A DNA stretch of 64,000 nucleotides from JAWKTT01 sp041398965 (lineage in GTDB: Bacteria; Planctomycetota; Planctomycetia; Planctomycetales; Planctomycetaceae), in NCBI GenBank assembly GCA_041398965.1, contig JAWKTT010000026.1, positions 1 through 64,000 of the forward strand, given 5' to 3'. The position numbers were made by a program, and so were the translations under genes. Shown here in pieces: positions 19,031-28,256 of this stretch. The notes below the pieces were generated by a model. It had not been told where the DNA came from and did no database searches. It saw only the letters and a program-made list of their open reading frames with translations. Every line of letters starts with the position of its first letter. The stretch's first letter is position 1.

Positions 19031-19435
19031 TGGAGTAGGCTCGGATTTGTATGCCTAACTAATCGATAGACAGAAGTCAGATTCTGTGTAACAGGAGTTG
19101 ACTTTCTGCATCATGGGTTGAATTATGGTAGGTTGATGGACGGTCGCTGTCAATTATGGAGGGGTGTTCTTTATGGGGCGTGGGTGAGGGGGTGTTGGGT
19201 GAAACGGATGTCAGTGAATTCTCTTAAGGTGCTCGATCAGTTGTGGTTAAGGCTCCGGGCGGGGGATTAGTTTTATTGGACTGGGCAGGCCTGACAACTC
19301 GTTGAAGAATGTGTCATGGGGGTCTTGCTGATGACTTTCGGGCCGACAAACGTGTGGGGTCAACTGTTTCTGGACGGAAGGGAAAGTTGTCCTACGAGTT
19401 CTTTAACAGGCTGCTAACTAATAAATCCAGAAGAG
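19031..19435. other. Intergenic region with a lone GTTAGGC core
   Basis: No gene is supported in these 405 bases. On the minus strand GTTAGGC (complement of 19054-19060) matches the integron R' core GTTRRRY and lies just before the cassette gene start, so it may mark the boundary of the first cassette. A short stretch near 19395 (ACAGGCTGCTAAC) resembles the tail of R1 copy 1. Confidence 0.4.
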
Positions 19436-20290
19436 TCACCACCAGAGGCGGAGGCCGAGGAGGGGGCCTTGGAGGTTGGTTTGGCCGAAGCGTTCGAAGT
19501 CGTAGCCGGTGAAGAGTTCGAAGCGGTTCATCATGATGCCGACAGTGGTCCGGAGGTGGACTCGTGAGGTGTTGCCGAGGGTCCCGAGGTCGGTGTGGGC
19601 AGAGATGACCCAGGGATGCACGGGGAAGAAGTCGGCTCCATACGTGAAGTTGATGCCGAAGTCCGAGCCGATGCTGTCGGCAAGATAGTTAAAGCCAAGA
19701 CCTGTTTGGAACTGGACCTTCTCTCCCTGAGCAAAGCGGATGATGGCGTTGACGTCGCCGGTCCAGAGTTCGTCATGCCCGCCGCCCGGTCGTTCTTCGG
19801 TGAACCGGTTCCACTGCGTGTCGAGTCCGAGTCGGGTGTCGGATTCGAAGAGGAGTTGTCCGCCGACCCGCGTTAGGCCGTCAAGGTTGCTCCCCACTTC
19901 TTGAGAATATCGTGTGCCGAAGCCGTAGACATTGTCTGGATGGGGCGAGGTGACGAACAGATATCCATCGTGACCCTCGGCATAGGGGAATGCGGCGAAG
20001 TCGATGGGGGGATCGTTGTCGTCCTCGATGACAGCGTTCGGGAGTGTCCAGGGGGATGTCACCACTCCGAGAAACATCGTTCCAAAGAAGCCATCGCCGT
20101 CATCATCATCATCGCAGTCGTGGTGAGAATATGAGGAACGGCGATGCTTTTTGTGGTGGCGATCGTCGTCGTCATCAGATTCATCCGCTTCGCGAACGTT
20201 GGAACGGAGCTGTTCGAGGATTCCCTCCCCCCGCGTCGGGGCTGCAGCGATGACCATCAGTGTGCCGACAATGACAAGCATCCGCAGCAT
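19436..20290 (-). CDS. Secreted Asp/His-rich, probable beta-barrel envelope protein
   Basis: This 284-residue protein has a signal peptide (MLRMLVIVGTLMVIAAAPTRG). An unusual acidic and His-rich segment follows (about 35-67, with runs of Asp and HHKKHRR), a candidate metal-binding stretch. The remainder alternates polar and aromatic residues and ends LLGLRLWW; a terminal aromatic residue is typical of outer-membrane beta-barrels. I do not recognise a named family. It is convergent with nothing on its left side and divergent from the mutarotase gene on the right. Confidence 0.75.
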   Translation of the reverse strand: MLRMLVIVGTLMVIAAAPTRGEGILEQLRSNVREADESDDDDDRHHKKHRRSSYSHHDCDDDDDGDGFFGTMFLGVVTSPWTLPNAVIEDDNDPPIDFAAFPYAEGHDGYLFVTSPHPDNVYGFGTRYSQEVGSNLDGLTRVGGQLLFESDTRLGLDTQWNRFTEERPGGGHDELWTGDVNAIIRFAQGEKVQFQTGLGFNYLADSIGSDFGINFTYGADFFPVHPWVISAHTDLGTLGNTSRVHLRTTVGIMMNRFELFTGYDFERFGQTNLQGPLLGLRLWW

Positions 20291-20660
20291 GGACGGGCCC
20301 GGAAAATTGAGGACTGACGACGACTTCAGGCGACTCGTTCTGATGTGGGTGCGGGGAAGAATCGGACGCTACATCAGCGGAGAGATTCGAGTCAACCCCG
20401 TTTCGAGGTTTGCGATTGGCTCCTGCGGCGAGACGGCGATTCCCGCCAGATTTTTCGTTGCCGCTCACTCGTTCGGTAGAGACCTGGCAGGTTGCATGAG
20501 ACTTCTTGCACCATGCCTCGGACATCTGGAGAGGGGCGATCTTTGCGAGGACACTCGAGATGCACTCGCAACTTGCGGGAAAGTCGGCGGGTCGATTGCA
20601 GGATCGGTTTGATCCGAGATACTTTGCCGCAACCGACTCATTCCCCTTTTGGAGACTTTC
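20291..20660. other. Divergent intergenic region, no gene seen
   Basis: These 370 bases lie between the envelope protein gene and the mutarotase gene. Frames open on both strands but lack ribosome binding sites and recognisable protein. The right end carries TTTTGGAGA, the ribosome binding site of the next gene. Confidence 0.4.
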
Positions 20661-21110
20661 ATGCTGAAGCAGACGCTGATTCATCCGACGATCAATCAAG
20701 TGCTCGCGCGGGCGGGGCATCATTCGAAGGTGTTGATCGCTGATGGAAACTACCCGGCCTACAACACGTTGGGGCCGAACGCCGAGTTGGTCAGCCTGAA
20801 TCTGTCGCCGGGGTTGGTCACCTGTTCGCAAGTCCTGGCTGCTCTGTTGACGGCGATTCCCATTGAAGCCGCGAACACGATGGGGATTCCAGCCGACGAT
20901 CCGTATGCTTTGCAGGGAGACCCGCCGGTGTGGGACGATTATCGTCGTCTGCTGAAAGAAGCAGAACTCGACGTCGAGTTGCAGCCGATTCAGAAATGGG
21001 ACTTCTACGATGCTGTCGCCAGTCGGGATCATGTGCTGACAATTCAGACGGGGGATCAAGCACTCTGGGCAAATCTCCTGCTGACCATCGGCGTCCGTCA
21101 GCCGAGTTGA
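20661..21110 (+). CDS. RbsD/FucU-family sugar mutarotase
   Basis: This 149-residue protein belongs to the RbsD/FucU family, cytoplasmic enzymes that interconvert anomers of ribose or fucose. Typical features are the N-terminal LIHPTINQVLARAGHHSKVL, the DGNYPA motif (family DxxFP/YPA position), and the C-terminal ALWANLLLTIGV. I place it nearer FucU by length and sequence but the sugar is not determinable. The ATG at 20661 has GGAG eight bases upstream; TTG at 20649 is less likely. No sugar transporter gene is adjacent. Confidence 0.88.
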   Translation: MLKQTLIHPTINQVLARAGHHSKVLIADGNYPAYNTLGPNAELVSLNLSPGLVTCSQVLAALLTAIPIEAANTMGIPADDPYALQGDPPVWDDYRRLLKEAELDVELQPIQKWDFYDAVASRDHVLTIQTGDQALWANLLLTIGVRQPS

Positions 21111-21172
21111 ATGGGGCGTTACGGCTCTTGTTCTTCTCTCCGTATTTCGGACATCGCTGAGATTTGTTGAGA

Positions 21173-21228
21173 GTCGCCTTTTGTTTCGCGAAAGGAGCGT
21201 TTCTTTCGCGGAGCGAAAGGAGACAATG
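21173..21228. repeat. Short copy of the R2 palindrome
   Basis: GTCGCC, TTTCGCGAAAGGAGCG and CTTTCGCGGAGCGAAAGGAG form an imperfect inverted repeat related to the 26-bp palindrome of module R2, but without the rest of the module. It lies between the mutarotase gene and tex. Confidence 0.75.
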
Positions 21229-21274
21229 GTTTGATGTCACAGAGTCTGCTTTATGACTGAGGGATTTATCAGGT

Positions 21275-23449
21275 ATGACGACTGGCATTGCACAACCGTC
21301 GGAAGCGGAGATCCTAGCACGTCGGACGGGGTTGCCTGTGCGAAGTGTGACCGCCACGATGGCTTTGCTTGATGAAGGGAACACGGTCCCATTCCTTACC
21401 CGGTATCGTCGTGAGCAAACGGGAGGACTCGACGAAACTCAGATTCGGACGATTCAACAACAGTTGGAGGATCTGCGAGCGCTCAAGCTGCGAGCGACGG
21501 CAATTCTGAAGCGCTTGCAAACTCAAAACGTCGACAATCCACAACTGATTGCTGCGATTCAACAGGCGGAGACCCTGACCGAGTTAGAAGACCTGTACGC
21601 CCCATTTAAGCAACAGCGTCGCACTCGAGCGGAGATTGCCCGCGAACGGGGGTTGCAGCCACTTGCGGATAAGCTCTGGGAGGGAACCGTCTCGCAGCCG
21701 CTCACATCGCTCATTGCTCCGTTCATCAAGAGTCATGCCGACTTGCCCGATGGTGACGCCGTGCTGGCCGGGGTCTCGGACATTCTGGCCGAACAGATTT
21801 CCATGGAGCCGGAGGTTCGCAAATCGGCTCGTCAGATGGCGTCGATTAGTGGAGAGTTGGTTGTCCGTCCGGGGAAGACTCCGAACGAGGCGCTCTTTGG
21901 GGCGTATCATGAGGCGACGGAGTCGGTCCGTCGGGCTGTTCCGCATCGAGTGCTGGCGATTCATCGGGGCGAATCGACAGGGGCACTCAAGGTCCGTTTC
22001 GACTGGAACGAACCGCAGGTGTTGCAGTCGCTCGAACGGGTGTTGCAGCGTCGACCGCGACCGTTTCTCAAGCTTCTTCCCACCTGTCTCGAAGATGCAA
22101 TGAAGCGTCTGTTGAAGCCCTCTGCCGAGCGGGAAGTGCGACGCAAACTGCTTGATGATGCTCATCAACATGCAGTGCAGGTCTTCGCCAGGAACCTGCG
22201 ATCGTTGTTGCTGCAACCTCCGACTCGTGGGTCTCGTGTCCTGGCGATTGACCCCGGATTTCGGACCGGTTGCAAGTTGGCCGCCCTCGACGAGTACGGC
22301 AATCTCCTGGCTCACGATGTGATCTATCTGACGGGAAGTTCCGACCGCATCGATCAAGCACGAACGCAACTTGTCAGCTTTGCCAAACAGCATCGTTGCG
22401 AGCTATTCGTCATTGGGAATGGGACCGCCTGCCGGGAGACCGAGCAGTTGGTCGCCGAGGCGATCGCAGACTCACTCCCCACAGCGCACTATGTCATCGT
22501 GAATGAAGCGGGAGCAAGCGTCTATTCGACCAGCGACCTCGCGAGGGAAGAGTTCCCCGAACTCGACCCGACAGTGAGAGGGACAGTCTCGATCGGACGG
22601 CGGCTGCTCGACCCGCTCAGCGAGTTGGTCAAGGTCGAATCGCGTCATGTCGGAGTCGGCTTGTATCAGCACGACCTCGATCCGAAACTCCTCGATGCCG
22701 CAGCCGATCAGGTGGTGGAATCATGCGTCAACAGAGTGGGCGTCGACCTCAACTCGGCGAGTGCATCATTACTGCGGCATGTGGCCGGGCTCAATGAGTC
22801 GATCGCCAGGAAGGTGGTCGCCTATCGGGATCAGCACGGTCCATTCGAGAGTCGTCGTCAATTGTTGGATGTTGCCGGGATTGGACCGGCAACGTTTCAG
22901 CAGTCAGCTGGTTTTCTGCGAGTGCGAGGGGGTGATGAGCCGTTAGATGAGACGTGGATTCATCCCGAGAGTTACGACATCGCCCGGCGACTTCTGAGCT
23001 TGTGTGGAAAGTCATCCGTGGAAAAGGATTCGCGATCGGAGGGGAAGTCGTTGCTGCCCGACGGAGTGCAGCCGGAGGAGTTGGCGACGAGATTGCAAGT
23101 GTCGGTGGAAGTTGTCGACGAGATCGTTCGCGAGTTGGGACGCCCCGGACACGATCCGCGAACGGAGGCGGAGGGGCCTGTGTTTCGACGACAGATCCTG
23201 AAGCTGGAAGAGGTATGTGTCGGGATGACGTTGACCGGCAGCGTGCTCAATGTTGTCGACTTTGGGGCGTTCGTCGATGTGGGGTTGAAGGAGAGCGGGT
23301 TAATCCATGTCAGCCGGATGGGGTCGCGACATGTTCGGGACCCGCATCAGGTGCTGGCTGTTGGTGATCGGGTGACAGTATGGGTGGAGCAAGTCGACCT
23401 TCCTCGTCGACGTCTGGCCCTGTCGATGCAGCCTGTCGATGCCCCCTGA
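21275..23449 (+). CDS. tex: Tex-like transcription accessory protein
   Basis: This 724-residue protein is Tex, a conserved RNA-binding factor thought to act with RNA polymerase. It shows the expected order: N-terminal helical domain (FLTRYRREQTGGLDE), YqgF/RNase H-like domain (VLAIDPGFRTGCKLAALDE), double helix-hairpin-helix (NLNSASASLLRHVAGL is the family LNTAS position, here with DLNSAS), and a C-terminal S1 domain (VVDFGAFVDVGLKESGLIH). Length is normal for the family. An R1 repeat starts directly after its TGA stop. Confidence 0.96.
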   Translation: MTTGIAQPSEAEILARRTGLPVRSVTATMALLDEGNTVPFLTRYRREQTGGLDETQIRTIQQQLEDLRALKLRATAILKRLQTQNVDNPQLIAAIQQAETLTELEDLYAPFKQQRRTRAEIARERGLQPLADKLWEGTVSQPLTSLIAPFIKSHADLPDGDAVLAGVSDILAEQISMEPEVRKSARQMASISGELVVRPGKTPNEALFGAYHEATESVRRAVPHRVLAIHRGESTGALKVRFDWNEPQVLQSLERVLQRRPRPFLKLLPTCLEDAMKRLLKPSAEREVRRKLLDDAHQHAVQVFARNLRSLLLQPPTRGSRVLAIDPGFRTGCKLAALDEYGNLLAHDVIYLTGSSDRIDQARTQLVSFAKQHRCELFVIGNGTACRETEQLVAEAIADSLPTAHYVIVNEAGASVYSTSDLAREEFPELDPTVRGTVSIGRRLLDPLSELVKVESRHVGVGLYQHDLDPKLLDAAADQVVESCVNRVGVDLNSASASLLRHVAGLNESIARKVVAYRDQHGPFESRRQLLDVAGIGPATFQQSAGFLRVRGGDEPLDETWIHPESYDIARRLLSLCGKSSVEKDSRSEGKSLLPDGVQPEELATRLQVSVEVVDEIVRELGRPGHDPRTEAEGPVFRRQILKLEEVCVGMTLTGSVLNVVDFGAFVDVGLKESGLIHVSRMGSRHVRDPHQVLAVGDRVTVWVEQVDLPRRRLALSMQPVDAP

Positions 23450-23575
23450 CAGCCTGTTAAAGAATGACCGTAGGTCAGCTTTTCCAAGCTGACACGAGTC
23501 CCTCGAACGCTGTCTTGCTGAGACATCAAACGGCGTCAAGTCAGGCCGGAAAGCCTGACCGTCGGGCTACAACTG
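23450..23575 (+). repeat. Dispersed repeat R1, copy 2
   Basis: It begins at the base after the tex stop codon. Hairpins are GTCAGCTT/AAGCTGAC and GTCAGGCC/GGCCTGAC-like (GTCAGGCCGGAAAGCCTGAC), joined by GAGACATCAAACGGC. Bases 23576-23809, up to the next gene, hold nothing I can identify. Confidence 0.8.
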
Positions 23576-23809
23576 CGAACGATCCCCGCCTTTCGCGACT
23601 GCTCGGGAAGTCCGGGGATTGATCACGGCACGGAACTCATTTGTGGGCCGTCATCCCTTTCGGGTTGCGCAACGCTGTCAGTCGAAACAGGATAAAGTCC
23701 GCGAACCGATTACCGGTGTCAGCACGGGACAGCAACTTGACTCTCCCCTCAACATCACGACACTATTTGGGATGGTCTGTGTCGTGTTTCATCAGGGGGA
23801 GGCAATCCG

Positions 23810-24964
23810 ATGAGGTGTGTCTTGGCAATGGTTCGAATCGGTCTGGGCCTGGCGCTGCTGGTCGTGATGGGGTCGGTGGCGATAGCAGAGGGGATGTCGG
23901 CCAAGCTGGAGGAGGTTTGTCGAAAGCACGATTTGCCGGCGATGACCGCCGTGACGTTAAATTCTCAGGGAATCCTCGAAGCGAAGTGCTTTGGGGTCCG
24001 TAAACGGGGGACGAAGGATCAGGTCGAATTGACGGACCGATTCGCAATTGGGTCCTGCACGAAGTCGATGACGGCGACCTTGGCGGCTGTCCTCGTCGAG
24101 TCGGGAAAGATTGAGTGGAACACGACCCTCGGCGATGTTTGGCCCAAGGCGACCGACATGGAACTGCATCCTGAACTTCGCACCGTGACGCTCGACGACT
24201 TACTGTCTCACCAAAGTGGACTGCCGCCGAATGTCGCGGACATCTCGAATGAATTGTGGGGGACTTTCTTTCAGGAGAAACAATCGCCACTGCTCGAACG
24301 TCAACGAATGATTCGCGTTGTCCTTGCTTCGGAGCCAACGGGGATGCGGGGGAATTTTGCCTATTCTAATTTAGGCTATGCGATTGTGTCCGCTATGTTA
24401 GAGACCCGAGCAGAAAAGCCGTTCGAGTTACTCATGAAGGAACATTTGTTCGAGCCGCTCGAAATGAAGTCGGCTGACTTTCGATCGATGAAATCGGCGA
24501 AGTTGCAGCGTCCTCCTTTGCTCTGGGGGCATTCGGCCAATGGTGACCCGGTCGATCCTAAGTCTGTCGGTGCGGAGAACCCGACGGTATATGCCGCGGC
24601 AGGAACGGTGCATTTGTCAATCGAGGATTATGCAAAGTACGCCCGTTGGCAGTTGGCGGGGAAGTCCGGTCCTGTGTTGAAATCGCAAGCGGCCTTCGAT
24701 CACCTGCACGAGCCTCAAGTCGATTATTCGTTACCGGGTACCAAGTATGCTTGCGGTTGGATTTGCCTGAACTCAGGACTCGGACCCGCGCTGCATCATG
24801 GTGGGTCGAATACGAAGTCGTTTGCCTTGATCTGGGTTTTTCCGAAGTCCGACTTCGCAGTCATCGTCTGCACGAACTCTGGTCAGAAACAAGCGTTTCC
24901 AGGCTGCGACGAGGTGATCGGTCAGCTGTTGAAGGAATTCGCAGCGGATAAGAGACCGAAGTAA
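23810..24964 (+). CDS. Exported serine hydrolase of the beta-lactamase class C / AmpH family
   Basis: This 384-residue protein has a signal peptide (IGLGLALLVVMGSVAIAEG) and the three motifs of the serine beta-lactamase/penicillin-binding fold: SCTK (82-85), YSN (about 185), and HHGGSN near the C-terminus in place of KTG. Such proteins include esterases, D-amino peptidases and peptidoglycan-related hydrolases; they are not usually resistance enzymes. The ATG at 23810 follows AGGGGGAGG. It is alone between Tex and a methyltransferase, each with its own spacing. Confidence 0.88.
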   Translation: MRCVLAMVRIGLGLALLVVMGSVAIAEGMSAKLEEVCRKHDLPAMTAVTLNSQGILEAKCFGVRKRGTKDQVELTDRFAIGSCTKSMTATLAAVLVESGKIEWNTTLGDVWPKATDMELHPELRTVTLDDLLSHQSGLPPNVADISNELWGTFFQEKQSPLLERQRMIRVVLASEPTGMRGNFAYSNLGYAIVSAMLETRAEKPFELLMKEHLFEPLEMKSADFRSMKSAKLQRPPLLWGHSANGDPVDPKSVGAENPTVYAAAGTVHLSIEDYAKYARWQLAGKSGPVLKSQAAFDHLHEPQVDYSLPGTKYACGWICLNSGLGPALHHGGSNTKSFALIWVFPKSDFAVIVCTNSGQKQAFPGCDEVIGQLLKEFAADKRPK

Positions 24965-25111
24965 TGGGCGTTTCAGAGTGGTGCTATCTCCCCCCTATCT
25001 TGCCAATGTGGCGATCTGGGGTGACGAGTTTCGGTCGAGCTTGTGAGTTTCTGTGAATTGGATCACACTCATGGTGCGTGCTGAGGTCGCGTCTCACCAA
25101 ATTGGAATTGT

Positions 25112-26092
25112 ATGTCATTCACAAAAAACTCGGCACCTGTTCAATCAGCCGAGGCTGGGTATTTGGATCGTACAACGAAGGAGCCTCGTCAAGCTTCGGA
25201 AGTCTTACGGGCCTACGATGGTTCGACTGTGGTGATTCGGATGCTTCGCTCCGCTCACTGGGGGCCGGAGTTGATGAATCTGGGGTACAGCCACGGCTAC
25301 TTTGGATTCGGCCGTCTTATTAACGCGTTTCGGACCCTCTCTTCGTCGCAGCGCACGCTCGCATTTCGAGCGATCGGGTTAATGGAAGTCGCAGCAGGAG
25401 ATGCCGTCCTCGACATCGCCTGCGGACGGGGCGGAAGTTCGTTCATGATTCGGCACTCGACCCCCGCAGCCATGGTGCATGCGATCGATCTGTTGGACGA
25501 GAACATCCATATTGCCCATCGCATCTTCCCGAACGATCAGGCGCTGACCTTCACTCAAGGGAACGCACAAGCACTGCAATTCCCAGATGGGACGTTTCAG
25601 CGAGTTCTCTGTTGCGAAGCGGCGTTTCACTTTCCCGACCGGGCGCAGTTTCTGAGAGAAGCCGCCCGCGTTCTCGCTCCGGGGGGACAGTTGGTCGTCG
25701 TCGACTTTGTTTGGAATTCGAAGTCGCATCGACAGCACCTCGATCATCCGCAGACCCGGATTGTTCGCGACATCTGGGAGTGGGACGATCTGGCGACCGA
25801 AGAAGAGTATCATGTGAACTCCCAGAGTGCGGGACTCGAGTTCGCTAAGTCCGAAGATTGGACTCGACGAGTCACGCTGCCGTTGCAACGACGTATGGAA
25901 GTCCTTGTCTGGCTGTCACATCGAGCTTGGGGACGACGGCTGATGAGCCGGTTCAAGCCCCTCTTCGCCAGCATGAACGACGAAGACTGGAACCAACTCC
26001 GCATTGCCTCGGAAGCCCACCGCTTCATCCACGACCTGACGCAATACAAAGCCTTCGTGTTCAGAAAACCGATGGGCGATAGTGTGCTTTAG
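25112..26092 (+). CDS. Class I SAM-dependent methyltransferase
   Basis: This 326-residue protein has the methyltransferase motif I DIACGRGGSSFMIRH, motif II region (MVHAIDLLDENI), QFPDGTFQRVLCCEAAFHF (motif post II/III) and APGGQLVVVDFVW. The pattern is of the small-molecule methyltransferase family (ubiE/sterol/rifamycin type). The substrate cannot be read. The N-terminal 70 residues precede the Rossmann core and contain GYFGFG, as in sarcosine or sterol-type methyltransferases. It is convergent with the fabZ-like gene. Confidence 0.85.
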   Translation: MSFTKNSAPVQSAEAGYLDRTTKEPRQASEVLRAYDGSTVVIRMLRSAHWGPELMNLGYSHGYFGFGRLINAFRTLSSSQRTLAFRAIGLMEVAAGDAVLDIACGRGGSSFMIRHSTPAAMVHAIDLLDENIHIAHRIFPNDQALTFTQGNAQALQFPDGTFQRVLCCEAAFHFPDRAQFLREAARVLAPGGQLVVVDFVWNSKSHRQHLDHPQTRIVRDIWEWDDLATEEEYHVNSQSAGLEFAKSEDWTRRVTLPLQRRMEVLVWLSHRAWGRRLMSRFKPLFASMNDEDWNQLRIASEAHRFIHDLTQYKAFVFRKPMGDSVL

Positions 26093-26278
26093 AATAGCCG
26101 GGGACCCTGATCGACGCCGGGATCGTTTCGGGTTGACCTCGGATGCGTGGGAGGAAGGGGGAACGATGGCGACTTCAGTGTGCGACCGTCGAATATCCCC
26201 TCTTGATTTCCTCGCGCATCTGTCCTGATCCGTAGCAATCAGGGACCAGGCGACTCAGTCTGAGTTGAGGCATCATCG

Positions 26279-26761
26279 TTAGTTGCCGGTGCCGGACTGG
26301 CCGACGTCGAGAATTCCCATGAGGCCGACCTCGAACACGAAGTTCTTCTGATCGGCGGAGGCGGGGACGTCGGCGTCCATTTGATCGACGTGGGCGAAGA
26401 CGATTTCTGCTTCGGCAACGAGTCGATCCCCGCAAGTGGCGGTCACGTTGACGATGCCCCCTTCTTCTTTCACGTCGAGGAGATCGGCCTTGTAGTGCAG
26501 CGTATCGCCAGGGCAGGCCCAACTATGGAATGTGGCTTTGGGGACCTTCGCCAGGATGACGATATGTTTGAAACTGTGCGTTTCCCCCAACAGGATGCCG
26601 CCGGTTTGGGCCATCCCTTCGATCATTAACGAGGCGGGCATGATCGGAAAGCCAGGGAAGTGATCGTGCAGATGCTCTTCCGCTAACGACACGTTCTTAA
26701 CGGCCGTTGCTGTCTTGCCACTTTCAAACTTGATAAAGCGATCAATCCAGAACCATCGCAT
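26279..26761 (-). CDS. FabZ/FabA-like 3-hydroxyacyl-ACP dehydratase
   Basis: This 160-residue hot-dog-fold protein has LHDHFPGFPIMPASLMIEG, which aligns with the FabZ active site: His34 and Glu48 are the catalytic pair. It probably dehydrates 3-hydroxyacyl-ACP. I start at MRWFWIDRF (ATG 26761); the frame further upstream runs through a hairpin repeat and is unlikely to be coding. It is third in a minus-strand set with fabG and an acyl carrier protein, but no ketosynthase lies here, so the set may serve a specialised lipid and not bulk fatty-acid synthesis. Confidence 0.88.
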   Translation of the reverse strand: MRWFWIDRFIKFESGKTATAVKNVSLAEEHLHDHFPGFPIMPASLMIEGMAQTGGILLGETHSFKHIVILAKVPKATFHSWACPGDTLHYKADLLDVKEEGGIVNVTATCGDRLVAEAEIVFAHVDQMDADVPASADQKNFVFEVGLMGILDVGQSGTGN

Positions 26762-26802
26762 CTGGCGGTTCCCTTGCAAGTATGTTTCGATGAAGACCGC
26801 AC

Positions 26803-26837
26803 CGTTTAACCCCACATCAACCCTGTGGGGCTAAACG
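26803..26837. repeat. H-family hairpin between acp and fabZ-like genes
   Basis: CGTTTA-A-CCCCACA and TGTGGGG-C-TAAACG form a 14-bp stem with one mismatch and a short loop (about 7 nt). It is within a probable operon, between stop and start, so processing or differential expression is possible. Confidence 0.7.
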
Positions 26838-26851
26838 ACGGTTGGTCGTAA

Positions 26852-27241
26852 CTAGCTCGCCAGTTTGGCTTCCAGGAACTTGCAGATCATTCCGACCGTA
26901 AAGAGGTCGGAGACCGATTCAAGTTTCGGGCTATCGCCGAGTTTGTCGATGTCGGCATGGGGCATGCGGACCCGGAGTTCTTGCAGTCCGGTTGGCGTAA
27001 TGACCCCATCTTGCACGAAGCCTGACTCGGCTGAGGTGAGATTCTCGGGGAAGAGTTCGCCACGAGGAATCTTGATGTCGAACGCCTTTTCGAGGCGAAA
27101 GACGATGTCCAGGAAATCGATCGATTCCGCACCGAGGTCGCCGATGAGGGTCGCCTCTGCATTGACTTCATCATCATCGACCCCCAAGGCATCGATGAGG
27201 GTTTCCCGAACCTTCTCAAAAACTTCTTCCGACGCAGACAT
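26852..27241 (-). CDS. Acyl carrier protein, extended form
   Basis: This 129-residue protein has the phosphopantetheine site GAESIDFLDIVFRLE, with Ser40 in the place of the usual DSL Ser. Typical ACPs are about 75-85 residues; here an inserted segment (about 60-105, GELFPENLTSAESGFVQDG and on) lies between helices II and III, and the C-terminal helix follows (SVSDLFTVGMICKFLEAKL). It probably carries the acyl chain worked on by the FabG and FabZ-like neighbours. The ATG at 27241 has GGAG upstream. Confidence 0.88.
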   Translation of the reverse strand: MSASEEVFEKVRETLIDALGVDDDEVNAEATLIGDLGAESIDFLDIVFRLEKAFDIKIPRGELFPENLTSAESGFVQDGVITPTGLQELRVRMPHADIDKLGDSPKLESVSDLFTVGMICKFLEAKLAS

Positions 27242-27494
27242 TCCTGAATCTCCATACAAACAGCCGATCTGGCTGCGGGGTTCCTCACCAATTCCCAACC
27301 TGAATCCATCACGCCCCCGGTGAGACAAGGGCCGCGACCATTCCCAAGAAAACACGTTGCTAACAGATCGACGACTGACCTCATCAACCCATCAGCCCAT
27401 CAACGCCTCTCAAACTCCTGTTTTCCAGCCAGTGAATCGGAATTCACGAACGGCTGACTTCTCATGCCTCTGAAACTCGAATTGTCGAAACACC

Positions 27495-28256
27495 CTAAAA
27501 TCCGCCGAGAGTCAACCCGCCATCCACCGTCAGCACGTGCCCGGTAATATACCCGGCATTGTCACTTGCGAGGAAGGCCACTGCGGCGGCAATGTCTTCT
27601 GGTTTGCCTAATCGGCGTAATGAGATTCGATTCTTGATCTCGTCGAACTTAGAACCGGCAATCTTTCGGACAGCATCTGTCATTTCGGTCTCAATAAAGC
27701 CCGGAGCGACCGCATTCACCGTAATTCCGCGTCGTCCAACTTCCACCGCGAGGCAGCGAGTCAATCCTTGAATCCCCCCCTTACTGGCGGCATAGTTGAC
27801 CTGACCTTGATTCCCATATTCTGCCGCAACGCTCGACATATTGATGATTCGACCGTACCGCTGCGACATCATCGGACGCATCACAGCATTGCAGAAGTTG
27901 AAGACACTGCCGAGGTTCGTCTTGATGACCGCATCCCACGCAGATTCCTCCATCGTCGCCAATAGCCCATCCTTGGTGATACCAGCATTGTTCACCAGAA
28001 TGTCTATCCGACCCCACTTCTCGACAATCTCGTTGACAATCTCTTCGGCCCGAGCTTTGTCACAGACGTCACCCTGATAGGCAACCACTTCGGCACCCGT
28101 GGCTGTCAGGGCGGCGACAGTTTCGTTGGCCGCATCTGCGTTCGACCGATAGATGAAGGCAACCTTTGCCCCCTCCGCTGCCAGTCGCTCGACCACTCCT
28201 CGACCAATCCCGCGACTACCACCCGTAACCAGTGCAATTCGTCCTGCAAGACTCAT
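27495..28256 (-). CDS. fabG: 3-oxoacyl-ACP reductase FabG
   Basis: This 253-residue short-chain dehydrogenase has TGGSRGIGRG (NADP-binding), NNAG, the catalytic Ser in NMSSVAAEYG, and YAASKGG (YxxxK). It ends with the typical ITGHVLTVDGGLTLGG. It reduces 3-oxoacyl-ACP with NADPH. The ATG at 28256 is preferred over TTG two codons earlier. It is the first gene of the fabG-acp-fabZ-like set, with gaps of about 250 bp to acp and 90 bp to the fabZ-like gene. Confidence 0.92.
   Translation of the reverse strand: MSLAGRIALVTGGSRGIGRGVVERLAAEGAKVAFIYRSNADAANETVAALTATGAEVVAYQGDVCDKARAEEIVNEIVEKWGRIDILVNNAGITKDGLLATMEESAWDAVIKTNLGSVFNFCNAVMRPMMSQRYGRIINMSSVAAEYGNQGQVNYAASKGGIQGLTRCLAVEVGRRGITVNAVAPGFIETEMTDAVRKIAGSKFDEIKNRISLRRLGKPEDIAAAVAFLASDNAGYITGHVLTVDGGLTLGGF

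Noticed and set aside
19054..19190. Possible attI site before the first cassette
   Set aside because: Only a GTTAGGC core is visible; no integrase gene or conserved attI flank can be seen, so it is not annotated as attI.
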